In this document: piece by piece, positions 20,111 to 31,672 of the stretch
Layout of the letters: the number at the start of each line of letters is the position of its first letter
How positions within the stretch are numbered: position 1 is the stretch's first letter
Assembly (NCBI GenBank): GCA_027578915.1
Contig: JANBTT010000005.1
Location: 248,001 to 312,000, forward strand
DNA from: Coemansia sp. RSA 1200
Lineage: Eukaryota > Kickxellomycota > Kickxellomycetes > Kickxellales > Kickxellaceae
Direction of reading: 5' to 3'
Length of the DNA stretch: 64,000 nt
The notes under the pieces: model-generated
What the model was told of the DNA's origin: nothing
The model's database searches: none
Seen by the model: the letters and a program-made list of their open reading frames with translations, nothing else
Made by a program: the position numbers and the translations under genes

Positions 20111-20659
20111 ATGAACGCATATCCTCCGCAGCCGATGGCTTCGCGGTATCCGCCAGGGCTGGTAGACCAGGTCCGCCAGCAACGCATAACAGCTGTTAGG
20201 CGCAGGGCATTCATCTCTATAGTCCTCCAGGTTATCTTTATTGCCATCTTTGCCGCGCTTCTTGGCTACTATATCAACAGAAACAACAACGACGACTACT
20301 ACAGAAACGACGACTGGTTCAAGTGGTACATTGGCCTGCTTATTGCCTTGCTTGCCCTTGACGTGCTAATCCTTGTGTACGTTGTCTGGCGCTACCAGCG
20401 CGCAATCTCGTGGCTCAAGAACCCACGCACCACCGACGAACAGATTATGCTTGGATACAACGTCGAGGGCGAGGGCGGTGTTGTCGTCATGCACCAGATG
20501 CCAGCTTACCAGCAGGGCTACCAGCAATACTATCAGCCGCCGCCAAACGCCTACACTGCACCGCCGCAAAACAGCCAGTATCCTCCAGCATATGGCAACC
20601 AGCAGCAAAGCTCCTATCTCTACGGTGCTCATGGCGAAAACCCTGACACAAAACGTTAG
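20111..20659 (+). CDS. Two-helix membrane protein, paralogue 2
   Basis: The 182-residue protein begins at the ATG at 20111 (MNAYPPQPMASRYPPG); the frame is open for 75 nt upstream, but that part reads as leader. A basic patch (AVRRRAF) precedes helix 1 at about 33-54. A polar, Asn/Asp/Tyr-rich loop follows, then helix 2 at 72-93 and the shared motif AISWLKNPRTTDE. The C-terminus is a Pro/Gln/Tyr-rich tail with repeated YQQ and PPQ units, typical of a disordered cytosolic adaptor region. It belongs with the proteins at 17110 and 30231 by helix spacing, flanking basic residues and the post-helix motif. No function is known to me. Confidence 0.82.
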   Translation: MNAYPPQPMASRYPPGLVDQVRQQRITAVRRRAFISIVLQVIFIAIFAALLGYYINRNNNDDYYRNDDWFKWYIGLLIALLALDVLILVYVVWRYQRAISWLKNPRTTDEQIMLGYNVEGEGGVVVMHQMPAYQQGYQQYYQPPPNAYTAPPQNSQYPPAYGNQQQSSYLYGAHGENPDTKR

Positions 20660-23600
20660 GTCTTTTCCTCTAACCTTTTGTTGAACAAGCTTTATTAATT
20701 AATTGTTTTCTTACTTATTAAGACAGAATACCTATCGTCTTTTGTCCTGTTGATTGCAGTATACAATATTGCAAAGTGTCAGAACTGCAAGGAATATTAT
20801 TCCTTTTTTTTTTTGCTTGTGCGATGCTGGTAAAGCGGAATTCTACAGCGAGCGCCAAAGACAATAGATGACAGAAACTCCCTAGTGCCCAACATTCAAG
20901 CATGTGTTGTTTTGTGTGCTGTATTGTGTGCCAAATAATCGGCGCTGTATTGTTTGCCGTGTAGGTCGAATTTGTATTTTTCTTTTTCCACAGCAAGACT
21001 TGACAATAAAATCTAATCAATGAAATATCCGCCTTTTTTCCTTTTGAATAATAAAAAAGTTAAAGTCAAATTAAGCATGCCCTGTTGCTGATGTGAAACC
21101 AGCGGCTTTCAGAAATGCGCCAGCTTAATGGCATCAAATATACATGTCAGTGTTTTTTGGTAGTATCACATCTATTCTTTGGACTTTTTGCTTGTGAATA
21201 CTGAATACAGATGCCAATGTAGAAATACCATGCTTAAAATGAAGATCTATATAAAAGAGAGACGTATAAGTTTGTTATGGCCAACCAATTTACGTTATAT
21301 ACGGCTTGTGTAGTGATATATCCCCAATATTGTGCTCTTCCCATTTGATAAATCCTTTATCTTCAAATATATTATTCGTTGTGCAAGCCTTGTAAGAAAA
21401 CAGCACCACCACATACTGCCTCTAGAACCGGTTTCATAGCTGTTGAAAAATGCCTTGAAAGGAGAAGAAATGAAAATAGAAAGCTGCTGGTTCTCTTTCT
21501 CATATCCGGAATTCGCCCACAAAGCTATTGAGAAGCAAAAATAGAAAGCATGCACCAGAATATCCAGCATGTAGAGTAGGAAACCGGATTTCTTTTGAGA
21601 TAATTTATTGTGTTGGGATATGTGTGTCAACAGGCAGTTTGCAGCACAAAATATAGACCTATGCGATTGCTGTGACGGAGAAAGAAAATTCTGGTGTGCA
21701 AGAAGGCTGGACAGGCTGGTCGGTCACCCTTCTCTCCCCTTTTCTCCAATCTTCGTGCATGCAAGCGATTTTCACCTGTTTTTGGGAAAACATAAAATTG
21801 ACGTACATTTCAGTGATGATCCCTTTCTTTTTCTGACTGCCAAAATTGTGTGTGTTAGGAAGTCGGGCGCTAGCGCGTATGGCTGGTATTCTGACGTCCT
21901 AAAGTGGTAAAAAGGCTTTTTTATTCTGCTCACTATAAAACACACATACGCAAACACAAAATTAGCAAACATGAGAATCCTGTAAAATCATCGGCCATCG
22001 CGCTTGCTGTCCGCACACGCGCCGGTATGCAATACGATACTATATTGATGCTGCACATCAAATGCGAGTGTTTTCCTCTTCCGGCTTAAAAATATGGTGG
22101 GGATGTGTGTGTTTTGATAGCCCAACGCCAACTCCAAATATAATGGTGGACCCTTTTTGCTCTTTACAGCCATCTCGATATAAAATATGGACATTTCTCT
22201 CTTTTTCTTTTCCTGACTTTTTCTCTCCTTCTATTCTATTCTATTTTCAGACCACCTTCTTTTTCTCTCTTTTTGCACTCACTTTTATAGTCTTTGAGCC
22301 TTCTTTCTTTGCGACAACACCTTGTATTGCGGCCGCTTGCCATTATATCTACTTTGCTGTCTGGCTGCCAACAAAAAAACATTTCTTCTGCGCATCCTCT
22401 GCCTACTCAGAATACGCCTTTCGCTTTCTACAAAGGCTCTCTCATTTATTTTAGACAAAAGACATAAAGAAATTAGATTTTCGGGAGGCTCTATAACGCC
22501 AGTATTTTACTCCATATATAGAAGAGTCTATAAGTCTTTCTCACTATCTTTTTCTCTCCTTTTCCACCTTCCAAAGGATTTTGTTCTTCCTTTGTTCTCC
22601 TTCATCTCGACATTTACTTTTGGTTATATATTCCGCTTTGTCCATATTCCATATTGTTACCCTGCTAGTGTTCTGACCAAGGCTTTTATATTTCTCTTGC
22701 TCACTTTGTTTATTACTATCAAGCATATATATTTTCTTTCCTTCTCCCCTACCAAAACTACCACTACTGAAGACTGCCAAACCTTCTTTTGCTACTGTCT
22801 CTGGTTATCCAAGAAAGGTCGACCGCTATCGAGAAGAACCCGTCATGGCTTCTACATACACAGACAGAGGTACGTTATAGGCTTTTTTTAATCTAAACCT
22901 TCTCCCTACACACACATGTCCTCCAGATATCACTGCATAGTACCGTCGTTGCCGTTGTCTCTGTAATTGCGGTGATATGTGCCTCTGCTACTTTTCAACA
23001 GCCGACATGCTGTATACTCCCACTCCATATACAAATATATGCGTCCATATGCGTATGCATGGCGCAGGATGAGCACACAGGACAGGAGTCTTTTGGTCGA
23101 CGAACATGAACTGTGTCCAGCCCAGAATACAGCCAGGCGCTTGGACAACAGAGTGCCACGTTTGCTGCTGTGAGCTTCCATCTCCTGCTCATACTAAAAA
23201 AGCCCCATTTGACTGTATTTGCCACAGTCCTCAATCGTATCTAACTGCTGAATAGTCTGACAATATATTCTCTTTTTCTCTACGAGCTATTGAGAATATA
23301 GTGTTGTTGTCAATGGAGAGAAAGCCAGATTTATGTGCTGAAAATTCTATTATTTTCACTATCAATCTCTCTCCCGTTGAATTGACGCACTGTCTTTTTT
23401 TCTCTCTTCTCCTGCATGTGCCATATTTCTTTTCTCCAACATAACTACACACACAACAGACCTTCATTGTAATACATTGCTTGTTTGGTCTGTATTCCAA
23501 TATTCCATACAATACAGGAAATGTACTATATCCTTCCCTTATTTCCTTTTCTTCTCAAAAAGGACTTGGCAATGGGAAAAGAGCGTGTTTGTCTTTAAAG

Positions 23601-24778
23601 TCATTTTTATGACCTTCAATCTGCACAAATGCCAGAGTCGTCTTTGTCTATTGTAAAAAGTGTACAGTAGAAAAACACATAGCCCTTTTTGATTTCTTAG
23701 CGCAATGGCAAAAAGACTAAACAGCCAGCCATTCTACAAAGCCAATAGCCTAAATTACGCGCTCCCCTTTTTATCCTCTCTCTCCCTTTTTCATGCTTAT
23801 TTGTTTCTGTTAAGCATTCCGAACGGTTATTAATGCAACGAAGAGCTAATCTATTTGTGGTTCTTCTTTCACACGATGCAAGCTTGCTTATTACAAATAT
23901 TGAGGTTTTGTCAGCACGAAGGCTAATTGCCTTCAAGCAAACGCACAATTTGCTGCTGCTGTTGCTGGTGTTTTCTGCATCGGCCTTGCGTGTGTATGTG
24001 TGTCATTGTAATTATATACATTCCCCGTATATATGCATTCACACATGCATTGCTTGCAGCCATTACCAACTCGCCAAAAATGAGCCATGAAACAGCTCAT
24101 TGAGTTATCTACTTTCAGCCTTCTCATGGCATAGACAATTGGCAGCCTTTCTAAATCGCTCCATTCTCTACTGCTTCTTTTTTTGTTCGCACGAGTCCTA
24201 GCTGCACAGGAAAGACCCAATTCAGTAGCCCCATTCTCTCTGTGAACCTGTCTATCTCCGTAGAAAAAAATCTGTGTAGTGCAATGCCCGTTTTTGGTTC
24301 TCACCATAGTTCAGCACACTATATGGAATAACTCGCCATTTGACAAACGCAATTGTGTCTGTTTGTTTCATATGAAGCATAATGTATTACACAAGGCTAC
24401 TGTGGCTTGGTATATTTTCGCCTCCGTCCCTGAGTGCATCATATGCTAACAAACAGACAATTGCCATCAATTGGATGCTCTGGCATGTCCTTGTTTTTTT
24501 CCTTTGGGGAAAAAAACCATCACTCGCTGAAATCTCGCATGCATGCAGATGTGGAACAACATATTGTAATTGAAAAACTCTACTTTGCAATCTTTTGTTA
24601 TTGCATTGCTATTTCATTTATCCCTTCATTTTCTCCTGGTCATTTGTGCTCTCCTCTGTGATTTCTGTCGCTTGTCCTTTGTATCCATTTCCTGCTTTTC
24701 ATCCTCTATTTTTAATTGCTTTTGGACTATTCGAAATATTGACGCCATACTAATACTGCTTACACCTTGTACACAACA
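20660..24778. other. 4.1 kb region without a firm gene
   Basis: The DNA is AT-rich with pyrimidine-rich blocks at about 22190-22790 and 24590-24720. The second block leads directly into the ATG at 24779 and is probably its promoter and leader. After the first block an ATG at 22845 is followed, 25 nt later, by a donor-like GTACGT, which could mark a small spliced gene; the downstream exons cannot be settled by eye. No transposon, tRNA or rRNA signature is seen. Confidence 0.5.
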
Positions 24779-27700
24779 ATGCGAATCATCATTTCTGATA
24801 TAGAGCTCCAGCGAGCCAAAGATGTACTCGAATCGTGCGATCTTGTCTCGCCTAGTACCAAAGGCTGCTACTCCTCACGGATTGCTTTGTGGATGCACTA
24901 CTGTGCAGTATGCTGCAACGGAGACGAGCAGGTCACTGGTCAGCGTCTAGCCGACTATGTCGAGTGGATGGTCTCCTCGGGCAGCGCCGAACGCATCCGC
25001 CAGGGCACTACCCATATTCAGCAGGTTTTGCGCAACCAGCTACAAGGCGTTCTATGCTACTGGCGCATCCAACATGCAAATGTTCCAAACGCTGAAGACC
25101 CGCGTGGGGACTCAATATTCAAGACGAAGTGGCAGGAAATTGTGATGCGGTATCCGAGCACACGTCATTCACGTCGCGCCGAACCAATATACGGTGTTCC
25201 AAGGGTACCCACAAACATTGTACCCAAAGTCGAAAACCCGTCAGCCGTGGGTGCCAGTGGTGGCAGCACAGGCGGTGCGTCGTATCCGGGACGCATGGGC
25301 GCCCAAGGATCACATGCTGTCCCTGGCAGTTACCCTGCAATGCGTCAACCACATTTAGTCAATGCCTCCAGCCCCTCGATGCCACCAGCGTCGGCTATTC
25401 AGCATGGCAGAAATCCAAACTACAGACCACACCCTTCACAGATGAACCAGTCCCGCCAGTCGTCTCCTATGCATGGGCCACATCCTTATGCATCACAGCA
25501 AGGTGCTCCTCAGCGCTCCTGGTACCAATCTTCGTACGATGAACGCGCCCAGCCGACCCGCCATCAGTCATCGTCAACTGTAAATGGCCAGGCCCAATAC
25601 CCTGGTGCCAATCCTAATCGCTCGACCATTCCCGGTCCTGGCGCGGGAAGGTATCCACAGCCATCTGGCTCATACGGCCAGCAAAGCCAGACAGTACCAG
25701 AAAGGGTACCACCCGACTCTGGCGCTTATTACCCGAGCAGACCTAGTTATCCAACCGCTTCTCTGCATTCCAATCCTATGGCTTTCCAGCACCAACCAGC
25801 TTCTCATACCGACTCTCAAGATCCTCGTGCTTCACCGCGCATGCACCAGATACAATCGTCGGAATTACAGAGCCGCCAAACAGATGAGAGCCTTGCTAGC
25901 CACTCAAGCATGTCTAAGGAGGCATTATTCAATGTTTCTACTGGTACTAACAACCCCGAAACTGTGTCTCGGCAGCATAATCCAAATACTTTGCGCATGA
26001 GCGCTGAGTCTGACGAAGGTGCTATTTCAGGCATGTCCAATAGAGTCCCCGACAGCAACGACATCTCTCGCCTCACGTCAGATAATGCTACCGCAGTCCC
26101 ATCGTCGCCAAAAGCCTCTCACTCGCAATATATCTTGGAAGGGATTTTACCCGAAGAGATCCCCGAGTGGACCATTGAGGATGAGGAAGAGAGTGCTGAG
26201 ATCCCTGAGGGGCATTTGTTAAACCAAAATGAGTCGATTGCGCTAAGCATCCGCCAGCTAGGCATTAGACCGGAGATCCAAATGCAGACACGCGCGCATG
26301 TGCTTCTTGGTCTATCTTCGTGGATATCTGCATCGTCGCGCACTGACCTGACACTTTTGGATATCTGGACTGAGGAGGCCGTGGGCATTTCTTTGCCTAG
26401 CACACAGTCACAGGCAAAGAGATTCGATTCGATCACCATGTCTGAAACTGATCCTGAAAACGAGTCTAAGGATGAGCCTGAGAACGGACCCGAAAACAGG
26501 TCTGAAGTCTTGTCTAAAGATGCGTCAAAAGATCAGGATGGTGCTGAGAACAGCAACGCTGAACTTGCTGAATCCGAACAAAGCAAAGGAAGTGACAAAG
26601 AGCCCAGCCCTGAGGAAGAGATGACAAAAGAGTTGGATCACCAAAAGCCATCCGAGCAGCAGCAAGAAAATGCTGACGGTGCAGGGTCTGTAAACACTGG
26701 CACCGATCTTGGAAAGCAAACCGAACCAGGCCTTGAGAATAATGCTGGCGTGGAAGAGGAAAATAAAGCGGAGGACAAGGATGTGTCTGCGGAAACCCTG
26801 GGGACAAAGCCTAGCGAAACAAGCAATAATCGGCAAGATTCGCAGCAACCACTCCAACCGTTGCGTGTTCTATCAATCGCTCTTCACACACCAGGCAACC
26901 GCACCGCCAATAAAGCATCCGCTAATGACAAGGTAAGACAGCGGCTATGTCATGTTCTGCATAGCTTGTTTGCATCATCTCGTGTATATTGCATATGATG
27001 GTCATGTGGGGCTCTATATTTATTGCACGAGCTATTGTGTGCCTTTTTTTCTTATCTGACATATACTAAGTCAACCACTATTCTTGCCTGCGATTTATAT
27101 GCATAACATCCATTTTTTACTGTTTTTCTCTTTTGTAGGCATTTGTTCTGCGGCACAAAAATCCGCTGCTGTGTCCTTGGGGTGCACTGGCATTCATGCT
27201 CTTCTCGAGATGGCATGTGGCAAACGGGCCGGCACCAGACTTTAGCACTTCTGCGTGGCAGTCACTGAAGCTGTTTCCAGATCTCTCGGAACAAGACAAT
27301 TCTTCCGCCGACAACAGCTTCAAGCATCTGTTTGAGGAGGCCCTGTCAGGGGTTACAAAGGACAAGTAAGTATTGTGCCAGTTGCGTCAGCGTCAACGGT
27401 GTATTTCTATTCTGCGACTTTCCATCTCATATGTTGATTGTCTTATTTGCAATGTTTCTTGAGTGTGATGCTGCATTGCAGAGCATAGTAGCAATATTAT
27501 GCTGTTTTGGTCGTCTTACACTTCTTTTCCATTGTTATGCAGCCTGTGTGTGGAAATGCCGGTAGCTTTGTATGATCGGGCAGCGGTGGGGGGGGTGTTT
27601 TTGCATCCACGCATTCTGAGCTGCTGGTGCGTAGATCCCTCATATGTGGTGCTTCTGCGCTGATGCTCGTCTATTTCTTTGGCCGGCCAAACGCACGCAC

Positions 27701-30041
27701 AAACACAGTTTCCTGTTTGTTTTTTGTCCTATCTGGATAACTTCCACTTTGGCGGATATTGACCACTGGGGCAGCCACCGCCTTGCCACACTGTTCCGCA
27801 TTTCCAGCCTTCTGCAATGATTGACACCTTTGTTTCTAACTTTTTTGAAGGAAAAGGGTGTCATCAGAAATTAGTTGGAATGTCTGAATAATTCACATAA
27901 AATGCCTTGCATGCTGCTAGAATAGCTTATGCATTTTTCTATTTGCCTATTCATAGAGATGTATGGCAGATCCTTTTCTGTATCTGGCAATATCCACGGC
28001 CCTGCAATGGATGCATTGTCTTCTTTTATATACAAAAACAAACGTAAATTACACAATATTTCAGAAGACAATAGCCGCTATGCTGTTCTTTCCTTGGGCT
28101 GTGCAATTCCACATTGCGACCTTCTCCATTCCACATATTGCATTAGTTTGCCAGCATTTGCCGTCGGGTTGTCTCTATATTCACAATAGCATGCTTCAAA
28201 CATGGATATGCTCTGGAGAAGCTATACATTCGCTAATTGAAACCCCTGTATAAAACATGTGTTGTTTACGTTCTGCATATTTTTTCTGTAGGCTTGATGG
28301 TGCCAAGGTGATGAGTGACTCTGGCTATTTCTTTGCCGATGCGTTTGGGCTTGTTCGTCCAACTGTCTCTGGGATCAAGGGTTTGGACGGAGTTAATGGA
28401 ATAAGCACAAACACACTTCTGCCCGAGGTGCTCTCTGCTCTTGTTCGCTCAAATGCGGGATATCCAGCAGATCCAAAGAAGGAATGCACAGTACCCAAGC
28501 GCTTTGGCGTTATGCCACCACAATCGCTGCAGAAAGAAGTATTCCCTTGGATCAAGCATCTTCTCATCGGCGCCTTTGAGCAGAACAACAACAATGACGA
28601 TGTGCGTTCGGCTACACGTCTCTTGAGGGTTTTGCGCGAGCTACGGATTGTGTTACTGCAGGATGTAGCATTCCTGATGGAAATGCCGTATCTGAGAAAG
28701 GTCATTGAGGATAGCATATTTTTCAAGCACGACCTGTTCGCCTCTCCCGATTTCCAGGAGTTCCGCCAAGAAATGCGCGCTGCTGTTGCCGAAACAGAGA
28801 TTCGTGACATGGAGACCATGTGCACTGCGGCGGTCAATTGGGTAAAGAACCGCAGGATCGAGGCGCCCGACGGTTCTATCGAGAGGATGATCCCAACTGC
28901 TCCTCGTCTTCTTAACCCGGAAACGTATTCGGTTTCAGCGCAGGATCCAAAAATGGGTGATCTAGACCAGCATACTGGATCAAATATGGAAGCCCTGTCA
29001 CGGATGACCAATCCACAAAGACCCCCAGATGCATCTTCGCTGTCGGTTTCTCACGCTGTGGATGAAGAGCGTAAGCGTCAATTGGATGCTGCCGCAGCTG
29101 ACATTGGTGATAATTTTGGCGAAGCATACGACTCTGAGAGACAACCAAAGCGCAGTCGCCGTGTCTACGAAATGGCCTTGACTGGAGGAACCCCTTACAG
29201 AATATATGGCGATGCCACAGCAGCTGGCATCCAGACGGGACAGCCAGGATCAAAGCCTTTTGTTATTAACAGCTCAGACAATGTGGCTGAAGCGCTGAAC
29301 AGCTTGCGCATGGAGAATGACGATCTCAAGTCTCATGTGAGAAAGCTCGAGTGGGTGCTTAACCAGCACAAGGCTGAAGTGCAGGCGTGGATGAGCAAGA
29401 TGGAAAAGACAATGCAGAATAGCTCTGTAGCAGCATCGCGCCAGTCCTCGCCTCACATAAGAGGCGACCCTGTGCACACGTTCCGCGCGGCAGCGCCGTC
29501 CAACGCTTCGCCAGCAACAGTATCCCGCCAACTGGCATCTGATCCAAACCTTCCGTCTGCAAGCCCAGTGACACTAACCTCGCGACAGCAGTCGTATCAC
29601 GATCAGCTGAGTTCTCAGCGCCAGGTATCGCAGCCATCAACGCCGCAAACCAGGTATGGCGATGGTCAGTTCCAACAGCCGATCAACCACGTTCCAGGTT
29701 TGCATGCGCAATCGTCGTTGCACGGGGTTCGTGAAACAGCCGGGTATTATGAGCGCACTCCTATCGATGGAGCCAAGCCTCGTCAGCCTCATCAAATCCC
29801 AACACAGCCTATTGCGTCAAACGGAATCCCAGTGCAACAACATTACGGGAAGCACCAGGACTACAGAGGGCCTTCGATGCGTGCTCAGCTGTCGCCAAAG
29901 GGCCAAGGCTATGGACAGCGTCCACCACAATCCGAGTATCCCGACTATCGCGCTATGCGCCCGCATGATGGCCCTGGATATGGGGAGCAGGGCTGGTATC
30001 CAGGTCCGCGCGACGAACCAGTCTACCCGGCTAGACAATAA
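24779..30041 (+). CDS. Ndc10/Crypton-recombinase-like DNA-binding protein, paralogue A (3 exons)
   Basis: Exons are 24779-26932, 27139-27365 and 28292-30041, with GT-AG introns in phases 0 and 2, giving 1,376 residues. Residues 1 to about 115 resemble the helical N-terminal core-binding domain of tyrosine recombinases (TKGCYSSRIALWMHYC, VLCYWRIQHAN). A Pro/Gln/Ser-rich disordered region follows. After PLRVLSIALHTPGNRT at the exon 1 end, exon 2 gives FVLRHKNPLLCPWGALAFML and SRWHV, the hallmark of the Ndc10 domain II fold. Exon 3 continues with EVFPWIKHLL and LRELRIVLLQDVAFL. A coiled coil (about nt 29290-29420, MENDDLKSHVRKLEW) and a Gln/Pro-rich tail end the protein. I see no HxxR or nucleophilic Tyr box, so DNA binding rather than recombination is likely. 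The start is the first ATG after a C/T-rich leader. Exon limits are inferred; intron 2 (926 nt) could hide an exon. Confidence 0.75.
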
Positions 30042-30230
30042 TCATCGAAAAAGTGTCCTTTTTATTATCTCCTTTTGTTTTGCTTGGTTGCGACTAGTGG
30101 CAAAACGCGTGTATATTTTTTCTTTTTCTTCGTTTTCTATCTTATTCGTTTATTTTGTTTATCATTGATAGATTATATCTGTTCAAACATGGCGTGTTGC
30201 CAGCCAGTAATATCTCCATACACTATGTCT

Positions 30231-30842
30231 CTACTCTGTTATCGGGGTGTTTAGGCGGCTTCTGTGTTCTCCCAGATGGCTCTGTTGATGTTCGTGGTAG
30301 AACTGCTGCTGGTTGTGTGGATGTGCTGGCATATCTCCAGGTGGTGGCAATGGGTTACCAAGCCTGTCCATGGGCATGTCGGCAAAAGGATTGGATGGGG
30401 CTAGATCGTGGCCTGACTCTGGCGCATTGACTTCGAGGTTGCCAGCATATCCGACTGCATGTTGTTCGCCCTCGTACTGGCGATTAAAGCGCGCCAAATT
30501 GGGGGAGGCAGTGCTGAGCATCTGCTGTTTCTTGCTCCTAACGGTCAGCCAAACAAGACATATGTCGATGATAAGGAGAGCGAGCATCAGACTTGCGCGC
30601 CACGCAGCCGCATGCGATCCAGACAATCGACGGAGACGTACAAAATAAAAGACAAGCTCGACGGCATAGATGGCGCTAAGGGCGCTTTGGATGGCAATGG
30701 ATATGTCGTGACGTCTTCGCTTGGCCATCCCCGTAAGCTGCGCGAGCTTACTAGTTGCCTGTATGTATCGGGAGTGGTCAGCGTATCTGCCGCCTTGGCT
30801 GCTGCTGTTATAACGGGATATGGCTGGCGGATAGTCAAACAT
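30231..30842 (-). CDS. Two-helix membrane protein, paralogue 3
   Basis: The 203-residue protein is read from the ATG at 30842 (MFDYPPAISRYN), which resembles the MNAYPPQP start of the relative at 20111; a further in-frame start 63 nt upstream is possible but has no counterpart. A basic run (MAKRRRHDIS) precedes helix 1 at about 47-68; helix 2 lies at about 82-101 and ends at VRSKKQQML. The tail is polar with Pro, His and Gln. The post-helix SW...TTD motif of the other two paralogues is not preserved, so this is the most divergent member. It converges on the Ndc10-like gene with about 190 nt between stop codons. Confidence 0.72.
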   Translation of the reverse strand: MFDYPPAISRYNSSSQGGRYADHSRYIQATSKLAQLTGMAKRRRHDISIAIQSALSAIYAVELVFYFVRLRRLSGSHAAAWRASLMLALLIIDICLVWLTVRSKKQQMLSTASPNLARFNRQYEGEQHAVGYAGNLEVNAPESGHDLAPSNPFADMPMDRLGNPLPPPGDMPAHPHNQQQFYHEHQQSHLGEHRSRLNTPITE

Positions 30843-31672
30843 TTTGAAAAAAGAGTATTGAAAATGGGCTGGTTTGTTATTCCAAAATGGACAGAACACG
30901 TCCAAGCGATTAATGTTGTTTCACTCCAATACATACTCTAGCATCGACTGGATGTGTGTCTACTTTTGCTTATAAACACGCTGACATAAATAAGTCTAAA
31001 TTTGCTAGTCAGCTGTGGTTTACTGCTACTGGTTCCATTGGTATCGAGAAATAGCCATTTTCAGTTTCTGCACATCATTCACAGTACATACTGCCTCCAT
31101 ATTTTCTGCTTGTATTTTTTTTTTACTTCTCCACTCAATTTTGTCATTCTCAACAATCCCGACGGATGTACCCAGCCTCAAGCACAAAAGGAATAGCCGA
31201 ATAGTATAGAAGAAAACGAGCTTAAAATAGGCATATTGGAAAAGTTCTGGGTTGCATCTTGTTGACTTTGGGGAAAAGATATTCTTTTTGTCAACATCCT
31301 TTAATGTAGAAAGGAGTTAGATGTAAGTAGGATGAACAAAGTTCGTAAACGCATATGACTAGAAAGACAAGGTAAAAAGATAAGCAGAGGAAAGGAAATT
31401 ACAATGTGTAATGGCCACCCTTGTGGATCTAAAAATGGGTTTGTTCTTTGTGCTAACAAGGGATAAACCATAGCACAAAAGATCTTGCACAAAAGACGAA
31501 CTTGTCAGTTGGTTAAATGGAATTCCAACATCCTCTTTTTCTCACTTTGTTGCCTGACGAATCAAGCTTTTACAGGTGCATCTCTTCATACATCTTTAAC
31601 CATTTGTAATTCTCTATACTATAGCTTGCAGGATTTTTAATTTGTATTCTAACTGTTTCAAAAGAAAAGATT
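30843..31672. other. Divergent intergenic region, 0.8 kb
   Basis: This AT-rich stretch lies between the divergently transcribed two-helix protein gene and the receptor-like gene and should hold both promoters. I see no gene in it. Confidence 0.5.

Noticed and set aside
22062..22891. Hydrophobic plus-strand open frames of 130 and 189 codons
   Set aside because: The Phe/Leu/Ser richness comes from a T/C-rich tract; there is no helix pattern or start context typical of a membrane protein.
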